Assembly (NCBI RefSeq): GCF_030530745.1
Contig: NZ_JAUMUI010000015.1
Location: 1-57,698 of the forward strand
Direction: 5' to 3'
Length of the DNA stretch: 57,698 nt
From: Neisseria sp.
GTDB taxonomy: Bacteria > Pseudomonadota > Gammaproteobacteria > Burkholderiales > Neisseriaceae
The translations under genes were made by a program, and so were the position numbers. Position 1 is the first letter of the stretch, and every line of letters begins with the position of its first letter. Below, one piece after another: positions 39,401 through 45,760 of this stretch. The notes beneath the pieces are model-generated. The model saw only the letters and a list, made by a program, of their open reading frames with translations, was not told the DNA's origin and made no database searches.

Positions 39401-41829
39401 TACACGCGGCCGGTGCCGATGTTCAATACGGTGCCGCCCGCGTCCAAGAGGGTGAGGCCGTTGCTGTTGATTAAGCCGCGGTTGGTGAGGTTTTTTGCTT
39501 TGAGACGGGTGTCGCTGCCGGATTGGATGACGCCGTTGGCTGTGTTCTCGATGTTTTGGGCGTCAAGCAGCACAAAGCGGCCGCCCTCCAAGGTGCGGCT
39601 GTTGCGGATGCCGCCTTCGCTGCTGATGTGCAAACCTTGTCCGGCGCGGATGTTGCGTTCGGCGGTAAAGCTGTCTTTGAGCTTGAGCGACAGGTTTTGA
39701 TTGGCCGCAAGCTCTCCTTGCTTGGCCAATGTTTCGGCTTGGATATCGAGGTTTTGTCCGGCCAGGATTTCGCCCGATGCGTTGTTCAGCGTTAAGGTTT
39801 GCTGATTGCCGTCGTGGATGCGGATGTTTTTGGCCGAACCGATCAGGCCGCTTGGGTTTTCGAGGCCGTCTGAAACTTTAAGCTCGGTCATTTCATCGCT
39901 GCGGATTTTGCCTGAGCGATTGTCCAGACGGGCGGCTTCGGCTTTCAGACGGCCTGTGTCGATTTGGCCGTTTGGATTGAGCAGAGAAGCGGCTTTGATA
40001 TCGGCTTCTTGATTCACGGCCAGCTGGCCGTTGCCGTTGTCCAAGGTTTGGACGGCCGCAGCCAGGCTGCCGCCGGATTGCAGGCTGCCTTGGCGGTTGT
40101 CGGCGGTTTGGCTGTTGATGCGCAACGATTCGGTTGCGGTGAAGACGCCTTGGCGGTTATCCAGAGTTTGCGCGCCAATATCCGCTTGGCGGGTGATGAT
40201 TTCGCCTTCGCGGTTGTCCAGCAGCGCACCTTGGGCATTCAGGCTGCCCAAATGCAGCTTGCCGCTGTTGGCCAAGCTGTTTTGCGTGTTTAATTCGATG
40301 CCGTCGTTGGCGGTGAGTGTGCCGCTGTTGTTCAGGCCGTCTGAAACCTTTAAACGGCCTTGGGCAAGATTGAGTGGCGCGGCTGCAGTTTGGCTTTGAC
40401 TTTGGGTAGAACCCGCACCGGTCGCGGTGGACGGCGCAGCGGGCGCGGCAGGGGAAGCATTGCCGCCCTTGCCGGAAGCATGGTCTTGGTCGGCATAACC
40501 GATTAAACCGCTGTTGTTCAATTTGCCTGCTTCAATATTGAGGCTTTGCAGACCGGTTTGCGCCATATTGCCGCTGTTGTTCAGACGGCCTGTTTCGATG
40601 TCGAAACGGGCGGCCTGCATGCTTCGGCTGTTGCTCAGGTTTTGCGTGCGGATATTCAGTTCGTCGGATGAGGTGATCAGGCCGCTGTTGCTGACTTTCG
40701 GGCTTTGAATCGCGGTTTTGCCTTGGGATGACACGGTGCCGCTGTTGTCAAACGCCGTGGCTTGAACATTCACGCGCGCCGCTGCGCTCGAGCTTTGCGT
40801 ATTGCCGGCGGCCACAATGCTGCCGCTGTTGCCGATTTTGCCGTCGGCACTCAGGGTCACGCCGCCGGCTGCGGCAAAGGCCTGACCGGCATGATGGATG
40901 GCCGGGCCTTTGTCGGTGGAAACCAGCGTAATCTTGTCGGCATACATGCCGCCCAGTTGCGCGGTGTCGATGGCCACGGCAGGAGCAGGGCGGCCGTCTG
41001 AAACTTGGGTGTGGCTGCCGTCGGTTGCCACATCGTTGCTGCCCGATACCACGCTTAAATCTTTTGCCCAAACGCCGGCATTGATTTGCGCGGCGCGGGC
41101 GAGAATGCGGGTGTAGTCGGCATCCGATGTGTCCAATCCGCCGCCGCCCACGGCAATATTGCCCTCACGCACCTGAAAGCCGGCAAGGCCGCCGTTATCG
41201 AACACCGGCCTGCCCGTGGTGAGCGTTACCCCCGCCGCATTGATAAAGCCCGCCCCGTTCACTTGGATGCCGGCCGGATTGGCCAATACCACATCGGCAC
41301 GGCGCCCCGCCACTTCGACATAGCCGTTCAGCAGCGAGGGGTTGGCGCTGTTGGCCTGATTCACAATCACCCGCGCTTCGCCGCGCGCCAGCCACGGATT
41401 GCCCTGTATCCAACCGGCCTGCTGCGTCTGCACATTGCTGCGGCTGTTGTTCAATATGGCACCGCGTTTGTCGACATCGAATTGGCGGTATTGGTTGACC
41501 GACACGCCGCCTGCACTCGGGGTTTGGATATTGACCTGCGGCAAACCGTTGGCCGTCTGCAAAACGGTGGGCTGCTGGCTTAAAGGTGCGGATTTGTCCG
41601 CCTGAATACCGGCCGCCCACACGGGGGCAACGGCCGCCGAGCCCGCCGCCAACCACACCGAGAACGCCGCCGTCCGCATCTGAAATTTGCCCGCACCCTG
41701 CGAAAGGCCGTCTGAAACGCCTGCACGGCCGTCCCGCACGTTTTTGCCGCTGCGGACGGCGTGTTCGGCCACAGCCGTCATCATGCCGCGCTTTTTGTTG
41801 AAGATGACCTTGTAGCAGGTTTTGTTCAT
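33406..41829 (-). CDS. tpsA: TpsA: two-partner secreted haemagglutinin/contact-dependent inhibition protein
   Basis: This is the secreted partner of TpsB, 2807 residues. It starts with an extended signal peptide region (MNKTCYKVIFNKKRG, the ESPR motif), then a hydrophobic core ending VWA, and a TPS secretion domain with the family's NP motifs (NPSLLNGYVEV, NPAGIQVNGAGFINAAG). Long filamentous beta-helix repeats follow, many with LDNR-G patterns. The pre-toxin part ends in VENN at residues 2614-2617. The last 190 residues are the toxin end, with a hydrophobic middle (VYGSLALPIIAIGGKTYTIAAL) and GKAGSG near the end. Such proteins deliver their C-terminus into neighbouring cells of the same kind and are known from meningococcal TpsA systems. 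The target is unknown; the membrane immunity protein suggests an inner-membrane site. It lies 66 bases after tpsB and is probably co-transcribed. Confidence 0.92.
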   Translation of the reverse strand: MNKTCYKVIFNKKRGMMTAVAEHAVRSGKNVRDGRAGVSDGLSQGAGKFQMRTAAFSVWLAAGSAAVAPVWAAGIQADKSAPLSQQPTVLQTANGLPQVNIQTPSAGGVSVNQYRQFDVDKRGAILNNSRSNVQTQQAGWIQGNPWLARGEARVIVNQANSANPSLLNGYVEVAGRRADVVLANPAGIQVNGAGFINAAGVTLTTGRPVFDNGGLAGFQVREGNIAVGGGGLDTSDADYTRILARAAQINAGVWAKDLSVVSGSNDVATDGSHTQVSDGRPAPAVAIDTAQLGGMYADKITLVSTDKGPAIHHAGQAFAAAGGVTLSADGKIGNSGSIVAAGNTQSSSAAARVNVQATAFDNSGTVSSQGKTAIQSPKVSNSGLITSSDELNIRTQNLSNSRSMQAARFDIETGRLNNSGNMAQTGLQSLNIEAGKLNNSGLIGYADQDHASGKGGNASPAAPAAPSTATGAGSTQSQSQTAAAPLNLAQGRLKVSDGLNNSGTLTANDGIELNTQNSLANSGKLHLGSLNAQGALLDNREGEIITRQADIGAQTLDNRQGVFTATESLRINSQTADNRQGSLQSGGSLAAAVQTLDNGNGQLAVNQEADIKAASLLNPNGQIDTGRLKAEAARLDNRSGKIRSDEMTELKVSDGLENPSGLIGSAKNIRIHDGNQQTLTLNNASGEILAGQNLDIQAETLAKQGELAANQNLSLKLKDSFTAERNIRAGQGLHISSEGGIRNSRTLEGGRFVLLDAQNIENTANGVIQSGSDTRLKAKNLTNRGLINSNGLTLLDAGGTVLNIGTGRVYGDRIGIEAEKLVNREEDKGAVIAAREHLAVGAKEIVNEGSGFHKIESGKLQSGTSSSLITSLGTLSVGSRLNGDYDAEGSAETLANKGARIESGGNMALNVRQIHNLNSRLEIDKKVRIQSLGSEHSVSAPGNPEWWVNGKDGRFRQTGDHAKGQFDFTDGRAPVISDVWNEKQVNVDVYQDQLKHSEPGQIIAGGNLRVDGNEFLNQDSQILIGGTWQGADQSKVLKNSAAQSELVTTEKGYGKQTYAKKSKSFKWGRKDRNGYSIDAVRSIETKPFENDFIHYQERASALEVTDTATAAATNPTTVTHGGSTPAPVKTLNTDTKLPASGHYAVNPANPSYLVETDPAFTDYRQWLSSGYMLDALGVDPAAAHKRLGDGYYEQKLVNEQIARLTGYRRLDGYQSDEEQFKALMEAGITFARGQQLTPGIALSPEQVARLTADIVWLETQTLTLIDGSTVDVLAPKVYLTVKPGDINAHGGLISAGKLALDGAGSIVNSGTLAGRKIVDLSAADIQNSGVVQGGKVRLRGQDVNIEGGTVEADTLLAVEADRIRVASTTATGGNERNGQTQIDRVAGLYVNNASDGLLSLKANQSIDFVAATLRNEAAKGKTQIVSDGRIGLGTAKLEARGKRGELSDKNHRHITQTSETGTAISAAGDILVSAKDDLSIRQGSIESGGTVALSGRNVSITEGRQTLNLDESVYSKSRGFASKKTSLDQYRRQHDEAAGSSIKGKEVTVFAGQDINVRGSNVVSDGRTVLKAGNDVNITAAGNTYADHEFHERKRSGLSGGFKDGVLSVGAGKSSQKLNQDDASTSLTVSQVGSITGDTAIIAGNNLTTEAAVLATGGDMTLQGRNVSLNAGYTASQSDSRTETKQSGASVGITVNPFEAAKAGYDRNMQGGGYSGSVVGKTIRRDDAVGKAIHAAARVGVVTAGRRKSGESRHSGGTQAVVTSVSAQGDLNIIATEGNIRSEGAKLTAEGNALLSAAEGIELGFARDTVAQSGGRKRSGFSIDNREAIPIGTFNDKSEAQGSLDKATGTQLSAGGTALLQAQKADIDILGSSIAAQDDVTLIAGRNINIRSTRNSQNRSERQTTGGIGTAVISDTEHFAGWMKNRQDSNSKQVEQVKSQIGSLGGNVHIQAEGSYTQQVADVLAAKDLNITAKSVDVLADHNLSSSSQAERDVKIGTFAKISSPLIDLVNAAEGAVKSKADDRTQALQTLAAGAQAYSAYNTATGGGALAKAEVGFGFKTANSSQDQSQSLSQGNVLNAGGDLNIRSTEGDIRLQHTRATAADTLRLDSANNLILESGQSAQTADGKNSSLGASVGVGVSVGAQTGVYAYGEVGGSKGKNRYLAQTHDHTTLEADRIQLASQGDTTLKGATATARRIDADVKGRLNIESVQDHIEQENKQTGAGVRVQVSFGTAWEASGNFSQSKASGQSQTVTTQSGLFAGDGGYHVNADSVRLKGGAIASTAPKEQNELTANRFTFENIQNRSSYSASDVGLSGGYGENPDKEPGYTDGTSFSPSLPQYQKGGDNSTTYATLSEGRLNIAGKDTTVQELGINSDSESAHRAVAALPDLAKITEKQQIVAKATADVASAVSTYRQNQLAKAQEALSNAETELMGATFSGNQSDIEAAQGRLNEARENVKAWETGGSKTRALNAGTTLITGILGGQSEVQAAVNSASPYTAAIIGQTFGQNGSHPNEGLQLLAHAVNSGVLATVNGGSFEAGAVSGAGSELAAKVLTQTLFGEEAAANPSVLGEQEKTLVSDLSAAFGMVSGGLAGGSAVNAQIGAVAGQNAVENNQLGGYEYLIGGNAGVESLKGAVSLYKQQLENGKTIEEANKEVNKYLQGHGLTQHTGAEVLVYGSLALPIIAIGGKTYTIAALSSAGQGAITTVIIEGKPYKVSDLSYDASLGILVGKGLSKASESMFKWSNVRSNDLKANQIMRNSLIIPSLSTQYGVGKAGSGTASKILGKRDIILIEVPGIRKNIQKR

Positions 41830-41854
41830 GGCAGGCTCCTGTGAAACAAAAGCG

Positions 41855-41886
41855 CCCCATGCCTTCGGTTTTCAGACGGCATGGGG
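41855..41886 (-). terminator. hairpin between tpsB and tpsA
   Basis: CCCCATGCC and GGCATGGGG form a 9-base stem in the 66-base gap, and the 3' arm is part of an AT-type uptake sequence (41871-41882). It may attenuate transcription from tpsB into tpsA. Confidence 0.45.
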
Positions 41887-41895
41887 AAGCAGGGA

Positions 41896-43647
41896 TTAGA
41901 AACTGTAATTCAGGTTGAAGCCGAAGGAGGTTTCGGCCGTCTGAAAGCGCTCGGGCTTGTGCAGCGGTTTGGCCGCAAACAAATCGTAGGAAAGCACGCC
42001 GCCGGCTTTGGTTTGGCCGCGCACGCCCAATGCCGCGCCGCTCAGGCCCCGGCCCGGCAGGTATCCGGCGGAGGCGCCGGAAACGCGGCCGCCGTCCGCG
42101 CCTGCATAAAGCTGATGGTTCGGACGGTACTGCCAAGACAAATCGTTGCGCCAATACCAGCCGCGCTCGGCCGCCAACACCGTTTCGCCGTCGAAACCGC
42201 GCACGGTGTAGCGGTTGCCGATGGCGATTTTGTCTTGCGGCGTTAAAGGCGTCTTGTTCCGCTGCGCATGCAGGCGGCTGTCGAATGCGAAGCTTTGAGG
42301 GCCGATTTCGAACGGCACGTTCGCACCGGCATCGGCAGTGAGGATTTTTATGCGCGAGGTGCCTTCTCCAAACGCTTCTTCGGGTGCAGAGAGGCTGCGG
42401 TTGCGGCCGGTGCCCCGTTTGTAGCCCAAACCCAGGTCCAGCACGGTTCGGCCGAGGTATTCTTTATGCGTCGCGCCCACAGCCCAGCCCGCGGTGCGGC
42501 GGCGCTGCACTTCGATTTCGGCATCGTCGATGAAACTTTCCGATTCGCGCTGCCACAGTTTGGCCGTTATATGGGTTTTACGGCGCGCATCGCGGTAAAG
42601 CAGGCGGCCCAGCCCCGCTTCTCCGGTATGGCTTCTGCCGTTGTAGTCGTAATTCTGCGAGTCGCCCGCCACGGCCTGGTGATAGCGGTAATAACCGTGG
42701 TTCCAAAACACCTGCCAATAACCGAACGGAACCGAATAATGCAGGTTGTAGCCGTTGGTGCCGCTGCCGGTATGCCGCCCTTCGGCATCAGTATACGATG
42801 CCTTGTGCCCCAAATCGCGGTTGTATGACGCATAAAACAAATCGCTCAGCCCCAACGGGTTGTCGGCCGACAGCGTTATGCTGCCCTGATACCTGCCGGT
42901 GGCCCTGCTGCCGCCGTCGTCGGCGCCCGCACTCACCCGAAACGGCACTTCCCGCTGCCGCCACACCACCACCACGTCGCTTTCGGACGGCTTGTCCGCC
43001 GGAACGATGCGGATATCCGCCTCGGCCGTGGGGATGCGCTTGAGGTTTTCCAGCCCCTGCTCCAAAGCGCGGAGGTTGAGAACTTCTCCCGCCGAAACCG
43101 GAAATTCGTTTTGAAACGATACAATCCGGTCAGCATGAGTGGTCTGCGCATCCGACATGTCGACACGGATTTCACGGATGCGCCCCGGCATCACCGTCAG
43201 CACCAGCACGCCGCCGTTCAAATCCTGCGGCGCTGCCAGAATGCGCGTGGTGGTGTAGCCCCTGCCGATCAGGGCGTTTTGCGCCAGCGTCATGATGCGG
43301 TTGATGCCCTGCGCGCCCAAACACATGCCCGCTTCAAAGCCCGACTGCTTCAGTGCCCGCTCCAGCGCAAACCCGAAGCGGCCGGCTTCCTCACCCTCAA
43401 GGCTGATGCGGTTAACGGCAAAACACGGTGTTTCCCCCTGCGGCAGTGCCTGCACCGCCGGCACCGGCGGGGCATCCAAACGTACATCGGGCTGCGGTTG
43501 GTGCAGCAGCAGCTGCCGCTGCGCTTCCTGTACCGACTGCCGCTGCTCGATGTCGGCTGCCGGCAGGCTGCCGGCCGGCACCGGGGTAACGGCGGAAGCG
43601 ATACAAAGGGCGGGGAAATACAGGCGGATGGCGGAACAAAGGTTCAT
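41896..43647 (-). CDS. tpsB: TpsB: outer-membrane transporter of the two-partner system
   Basis: A ShlB/FhaC/CdiB-type Omp85-family transporter that exports TpsA across the outer membrane, 583 residues. It has an N-terminal signal peptide (MNLCSAIRLYFPALCIASAV region). A periplasmic helix/linker rich in Gln and Pro follows, then POTRA domains (NRISLEGEEAGRF and VMPGRIREIRVD are recognisable). The 16-strand barrel carries the lid-loop motif VRGF in its last 120 residues and ends in an aromatic residue (NYSF), as outer-membrane barrels do. It is the first gene of the tps operon. The ATG is only 6 bases from a 20-bp inverted repeat and has no clear ribosome site, so translation may be controlled by that hairpin. 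Confidence 0.94.
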   Translation of the reverse strand: MNLCSAIRLYFPALCIASAVTPVPAGSLPAADIEQRQSVQEAQRQLLLHQPQPDVRLDAPPVPAVQALPQGETPCFAVNRISLEGEEAGRFGFALERALKQSGFEAGMCLGAQGINRIMTLAQNALIGRGYTTTRILAAPQDLNGGVLVLTVMPGRIREIRVDMSDAQTTHADRIVSFQNEFPVSAGEVLNLRALEQGLENLKRIPTAEADIRIVPADKPSESDVVVVWRQREVPFRVSAGADDGGSRATGRYQGSITLSADNPLGLSDLFYASYNRDLGHKASYTDAEGRHTGSGTNGYNLHYSVPFGYWQVFWNHGYYRYHQAVAGDSQNYDYNGRSHTGEAGLGRLLYRDARRKTHITAKLWQRESESFIDDAEIEVQRRRTAGWAVGATHKEYLGRTVLDLGLGYKRGTGRNRSLSAPEEAFGEGTSRIKILTADAGANVPFEIGPQSFAFDSRLHAQRNKTPLTPQDKIAIGNRYTVRGFDGETVLAAERGWYWRNDLSWQYRPNHQLYAGADGGRVSGASAGYLPGRGLSGAALGVRGQTKAGGVLSYDLFAAKPLHKPERFQTAETSFGFNLNYSF

Positions 43648-43653
43648 GATAAA

Positions 43654-43702
43654 GTTATATGCGTGTGGTTAAATCGGATCAGTTTAACCACACGCATATA
43701 AC
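43654..43702 (-). promoter_or_regulatory. perfect 20-bp inverted repeat in front of tpsB
   Basis: The arms 43654-43673 and 43683-43702 (GTTATATGCGTGTGGTTAAA and complement) are separated by nine bases. The repeat ends six bases before the tpsB ATG. TTGTCA at 43718-43723 and TATATG at 43695-43700 with 17-base spacing could form a promoter whose -10 lies inside the repeat. Possible roles are an operator, a 5' hairpin that hides the translation start, or the remnant of a mobile element. Confidence 0.65.
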
Positions 43703-43803
43703 AAATACATAATGAAATGACAAACGGAATTTAATTCAAACAGATGGCATAAAACGGCGCCGCGCCGGAAACCGCCGCCCGGCAGGAAAAACCCATACGG
43801 ACA

Positions 43804-43837
43804 AAGGCCGCCTGAAAGATTTTTTTCAGACGGCCTT
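43804..43837 (-). terminator. uptake-sequence hairpin downstream of the secreted hypothetical gene
   Basis: AAAGGCCGCCTGAAA (one base off consensus) pairs with TTTCAGACGGCCTT. It would end transcription of the gene at 44019-44498 before tpsB. Confidence 0.55.
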
Positions 43838-43853
43838 GCTTTGAATTATGGTT

Positions 43854-44009
43854 TATGGCGGATTTAATTGCTTCGATACAAGGCAGCAAGCCGCAGGCAG
43901 TACAAGCAATACGGAACCGGTTCTGTTGCCGCTTTGGCTGCTTGCAAAACCGTTCCCTTTGAGCTTAGGCGCAATAACGCCGTAGCGGAAGTTAAGTTAA
44001 GCCGCTATA
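43854..44009. mobile_element. Neisseria-type ~155-bp dispersed repeat
   Basis: It begins TATGGCGGATTTAA and ends TTAAGTTAAGCCGCTATA, so the ends are inverted and related to the TATAGTGGATTAA ends of Correia-type and similar Neisseria repeats. Inside are blocks such as CAGTACAAGCAATACGGAACCGG and CCCTTTGAGCTTAGGCG that, from memory, occur in a very common neisserial intergenic repeat. It has no coding capacity. It ends nine bases before the stop codon of the next gene. Confidence 0.65.
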
Positions 44010-44018
44010 AACTGCCGG

Positions 44019-44498
44019 CTACCGCTTGCTTTGGGCTGCCAGCCAGCCTGCTACGTCTTTGCCCAAGGTATTGGCGGTGCGGTAGAGCACCGAGCATGAT
44101 CTTTTAAATCCGCCGAACATGCCGCCCGTCGAATGTCGTTTGAAGGTGGTTTTATCCGATTCTTTGCCGTTTTGATAAAACCCGCCGCTTAACGCCATGC
44201 CTTTCCAATGCCCTATCATGGCGCCGCCTATGCCGGTGGCCGAGTCGATTTCGATTTTGGCATAGGTGCTGTGGCTTTCGTAATTGGGGCTGCGTATTAC
44301 GGTGATGCCTTTCTTGGCCGCATGTTTGGCGATGGATTCGGATAATATGGTGCCGGTTTCAGTGCATTGGGATGTAATCCGGGGGCTGATATTATGGCCT
44401 TCTTTATAAGGAATCTGCTCAGCAATATGGATTTCGGCCGCGGCGGCGGGCAGGATGGCGAGCGGGGCGGTGATAAAAAGGAAAACGTTTTTCTTCAT
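44019..44498 (-). CDS. Secreted hypothetical protein
   Basis: The 159-residue protein has a clear signal peptide (MKKNVFLFITAPLAILPAAAA, mature from about EIHIAEQ), so it is periplasmic or exported. The mature part has two cysteines (TSQCTETG and RSCSVLYR) that may form a disulphide, and a Gly-rich middle (SATGIGGAMIGHWKGMALSGGF). No family was recognised. A TATAAT box at 44541-44546 and an AGGA ribosome site lie upstream, divergent from rsgA. It is followed by the dispersed repeat and then by tpsB, so a link with the secretion system is possible but not shown. Confidence 0.75.
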   Translation of the reverse strand: MKKNVFLFITAPLAILPAAAAEIHIAEQIPYKEGHNISPRITSQCTETGTILSESIAKHAAKKGITVIRSPNYESHSTYAKIEIDSATGIGGAMIGHWKGMALSGGFYQNGKESDKTTFKRHSTGGMFGGFKRSCSVLYRTANTLGKDVAGWLAAQSKR

Positions 44499-44540
44499 GA
44501 TGGATCCTGATTAGAGTGGAATAATAATCATAGGCTGCCT

Positions 44541-44546
44541 ATTATA
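44541..44546 (-). promoter_or_regulatory. candidate -10 box for the secreted hypothetical gene
   Basis: TATAAT on the minus strand, 43 bases before the ATG at 44498. No good -35 match was found. Confidence 0.4.
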
Positions 44547-44652
44547 GCTCAACACAGAATGCTGCCTTGGTGGGTTTTGTCTATAAAATTTTTATTTTCA
44601 GACGGCCTGAATCCTCCTGTAGAATAAATTTTTTGTTTCTGTTTTGCCGCTT

Positions 44653-45519
44653 ATGCCGGATACCGCTCAAATTATTGCCAGTTACGGCCGCCGTTTTATC
44701 GTGCGCACGCCTGCAGGTGCCGTTTTCGAAGCCACCGCCCGCAAAAAACGGGTGGATTTTGCCTGCGGCGATTGGGTGCGCATCAGCCCCGTTAACAGTG
44801 AGCAGGCGGTAATCGAAGATTATCTGCCGCGCCAAAGCCTGCTCTACCGGCAGGACGCTTGGAAAACCAAGCTGATTGCCGCCAATGTGGACAAGCTGTT
44901 TATCGTAACCGCCGCCGTGCCTGCCCCGAATGAATTGCTGCTGCAGCGGGCGATGCTGGCGGCGGAGGCGGCGGGCATTGATGCGGCAGTGGTGGTGAAT
45001 AAGGCCGACCTGCCCGAAACAGCGGCTTGGCGTGAAAAATTAAGTTTTTACGAATCATTGGGTTATCCAGTTATCGAAACCTGCGCGTTGGATAACGCCG
45101 ACAACCTAAGGCCGCTGATGCAGGGGTACACCAATATTTTTCTGGGGCAGAGCGGCATGGGCAAATCCACGCTCACCAACGCGCTGTTGGGCAGCGATGC
45201 CGCGCGCGTGGGCGAAATTTCCACCGCGCTCGATTCGGGCAAACACACCACAACACACGCCCAATTGTATGATTTGAATGAAGAAACCAAGCTGATTGAT
45301 TCGCCCGGCCTGCAAGAGTTCGGCCTGCACCATCTGGACGCGGCGCAATTGCTGCGCTATTTTCCCGACCTGCGCCATCTGGCGGGGCAATGCCGCTTCC
45401 ACAACTGCACCCACCGCGCCGAGCCGGGTTGCGCTGTAAAAAACGCCGCTGAAGCAGGTGCAATCCGCGAAACGCGGCTGGCGTTTTTGCAGCGGATTAC
45501 CGACGAGCTGTTGCGTTAG
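44653..45519 (+). CDS. rsgA: Ribosome small-subunit maturation GTPase
   Basis: RsgA (YjeQ) is a GTPase that checks late 30S assembly and releases RbfA. The 288 residues have an N-terminal OB fold and a circularly permuted GTPase domain in which the G4 motif NKADLPE comes before the P-loop GQSGMGKST (about 165-173) and the G3 motif DSPGLQEFG. The C-terminal zinc finger has C-x-F-H-N-C-T-H and C. A TTG three codons earlier could also start it, but the ATG giving MPDTAQII is the better choice. It has its own terminator at 45552-45580. Confidence 0.95.
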   Translation: MPDTAQIIASYGRRFIVRTPAGAVFEATARKKRVDFACGDWVRISPVNSEQAVIEDYLPRQSLLYRQDAWKTKLIAANVDKLFIVTAAVPAPNELLLQRAMLAAEAAGIDAAVVVNKADLPETAAWREKLSFYESLGYPVIETCALDNADNLRPLMQGYTNIFLGQSGMGKSTLTNALLGSDAARVGEISTALDSGKHTTTHAQLYDLNEETKLIDSPGLQEFGLHHLDAAQLLRYFPDLRHLAGQCRFHNCTHRAEPGCAVKNAAEAGAIRETRLAFLQRITDELLR

Positions 45520-45551
45520 GGCTTGCGGGATATCTTTGAATGAAAAACTTA

Positions 45552-45580
45552 AGGCCGTCTGAAAAATTTTCAGACGGCCT
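45552..45580 (+). terminator. inverted uptake-sequence pair after rsgA
   Basis: AGGCCGTCTGAAAA and its complement, 32 bases past the rsgA stop codon. Confidence 0.7.
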
Positions 45581-45612
45581 GGATATATAGTTGAACCGCT
45601 TATTTGGTATCC

Positions 45613-45696
45613 GTTCCGTCAAGCCCGGGCTTGATCCGAATATCTGTTATTTTTTACGGAACAAAAAGATACTCGGGTCAAGCCCGAGTATGACGC
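45613..45696. repeat. composite palindromic repeat (dRS3-like), copy 1
   Basis: A first palindrome, CAAGCCCGGGCTTG (45620-45633), is followed after 35 bases by ATACTCGGG-tcaag-CCCGAGTAT (45669-45691) and GACG. The flanks GTTCCGTCA and AAAAAGATAC are shared with the copy at 55266-55356. The form recalls the dRS3 repeats of meningococci (ATTCCC-N8-GGGAAT). Beyond two uptake-sequence motifs it is the only content of the rsgA-benE gap. Confidence 0.65.
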
Positions 45697-45760
45697 GAAC
45701 AGGGTATTTATGACGTAAGCAGGTGATTTCAGACGGCCTGAAAACCATTGCCTGGTTATG

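Noticed and set aside
44421-44498. Secreted hypothetical protein as a toxin of the tps system
   Set aside because: It has its own signal peptide, no VENN region and lies upstream of tpsB behind a terminator and a repeat; no support beyond proximity.
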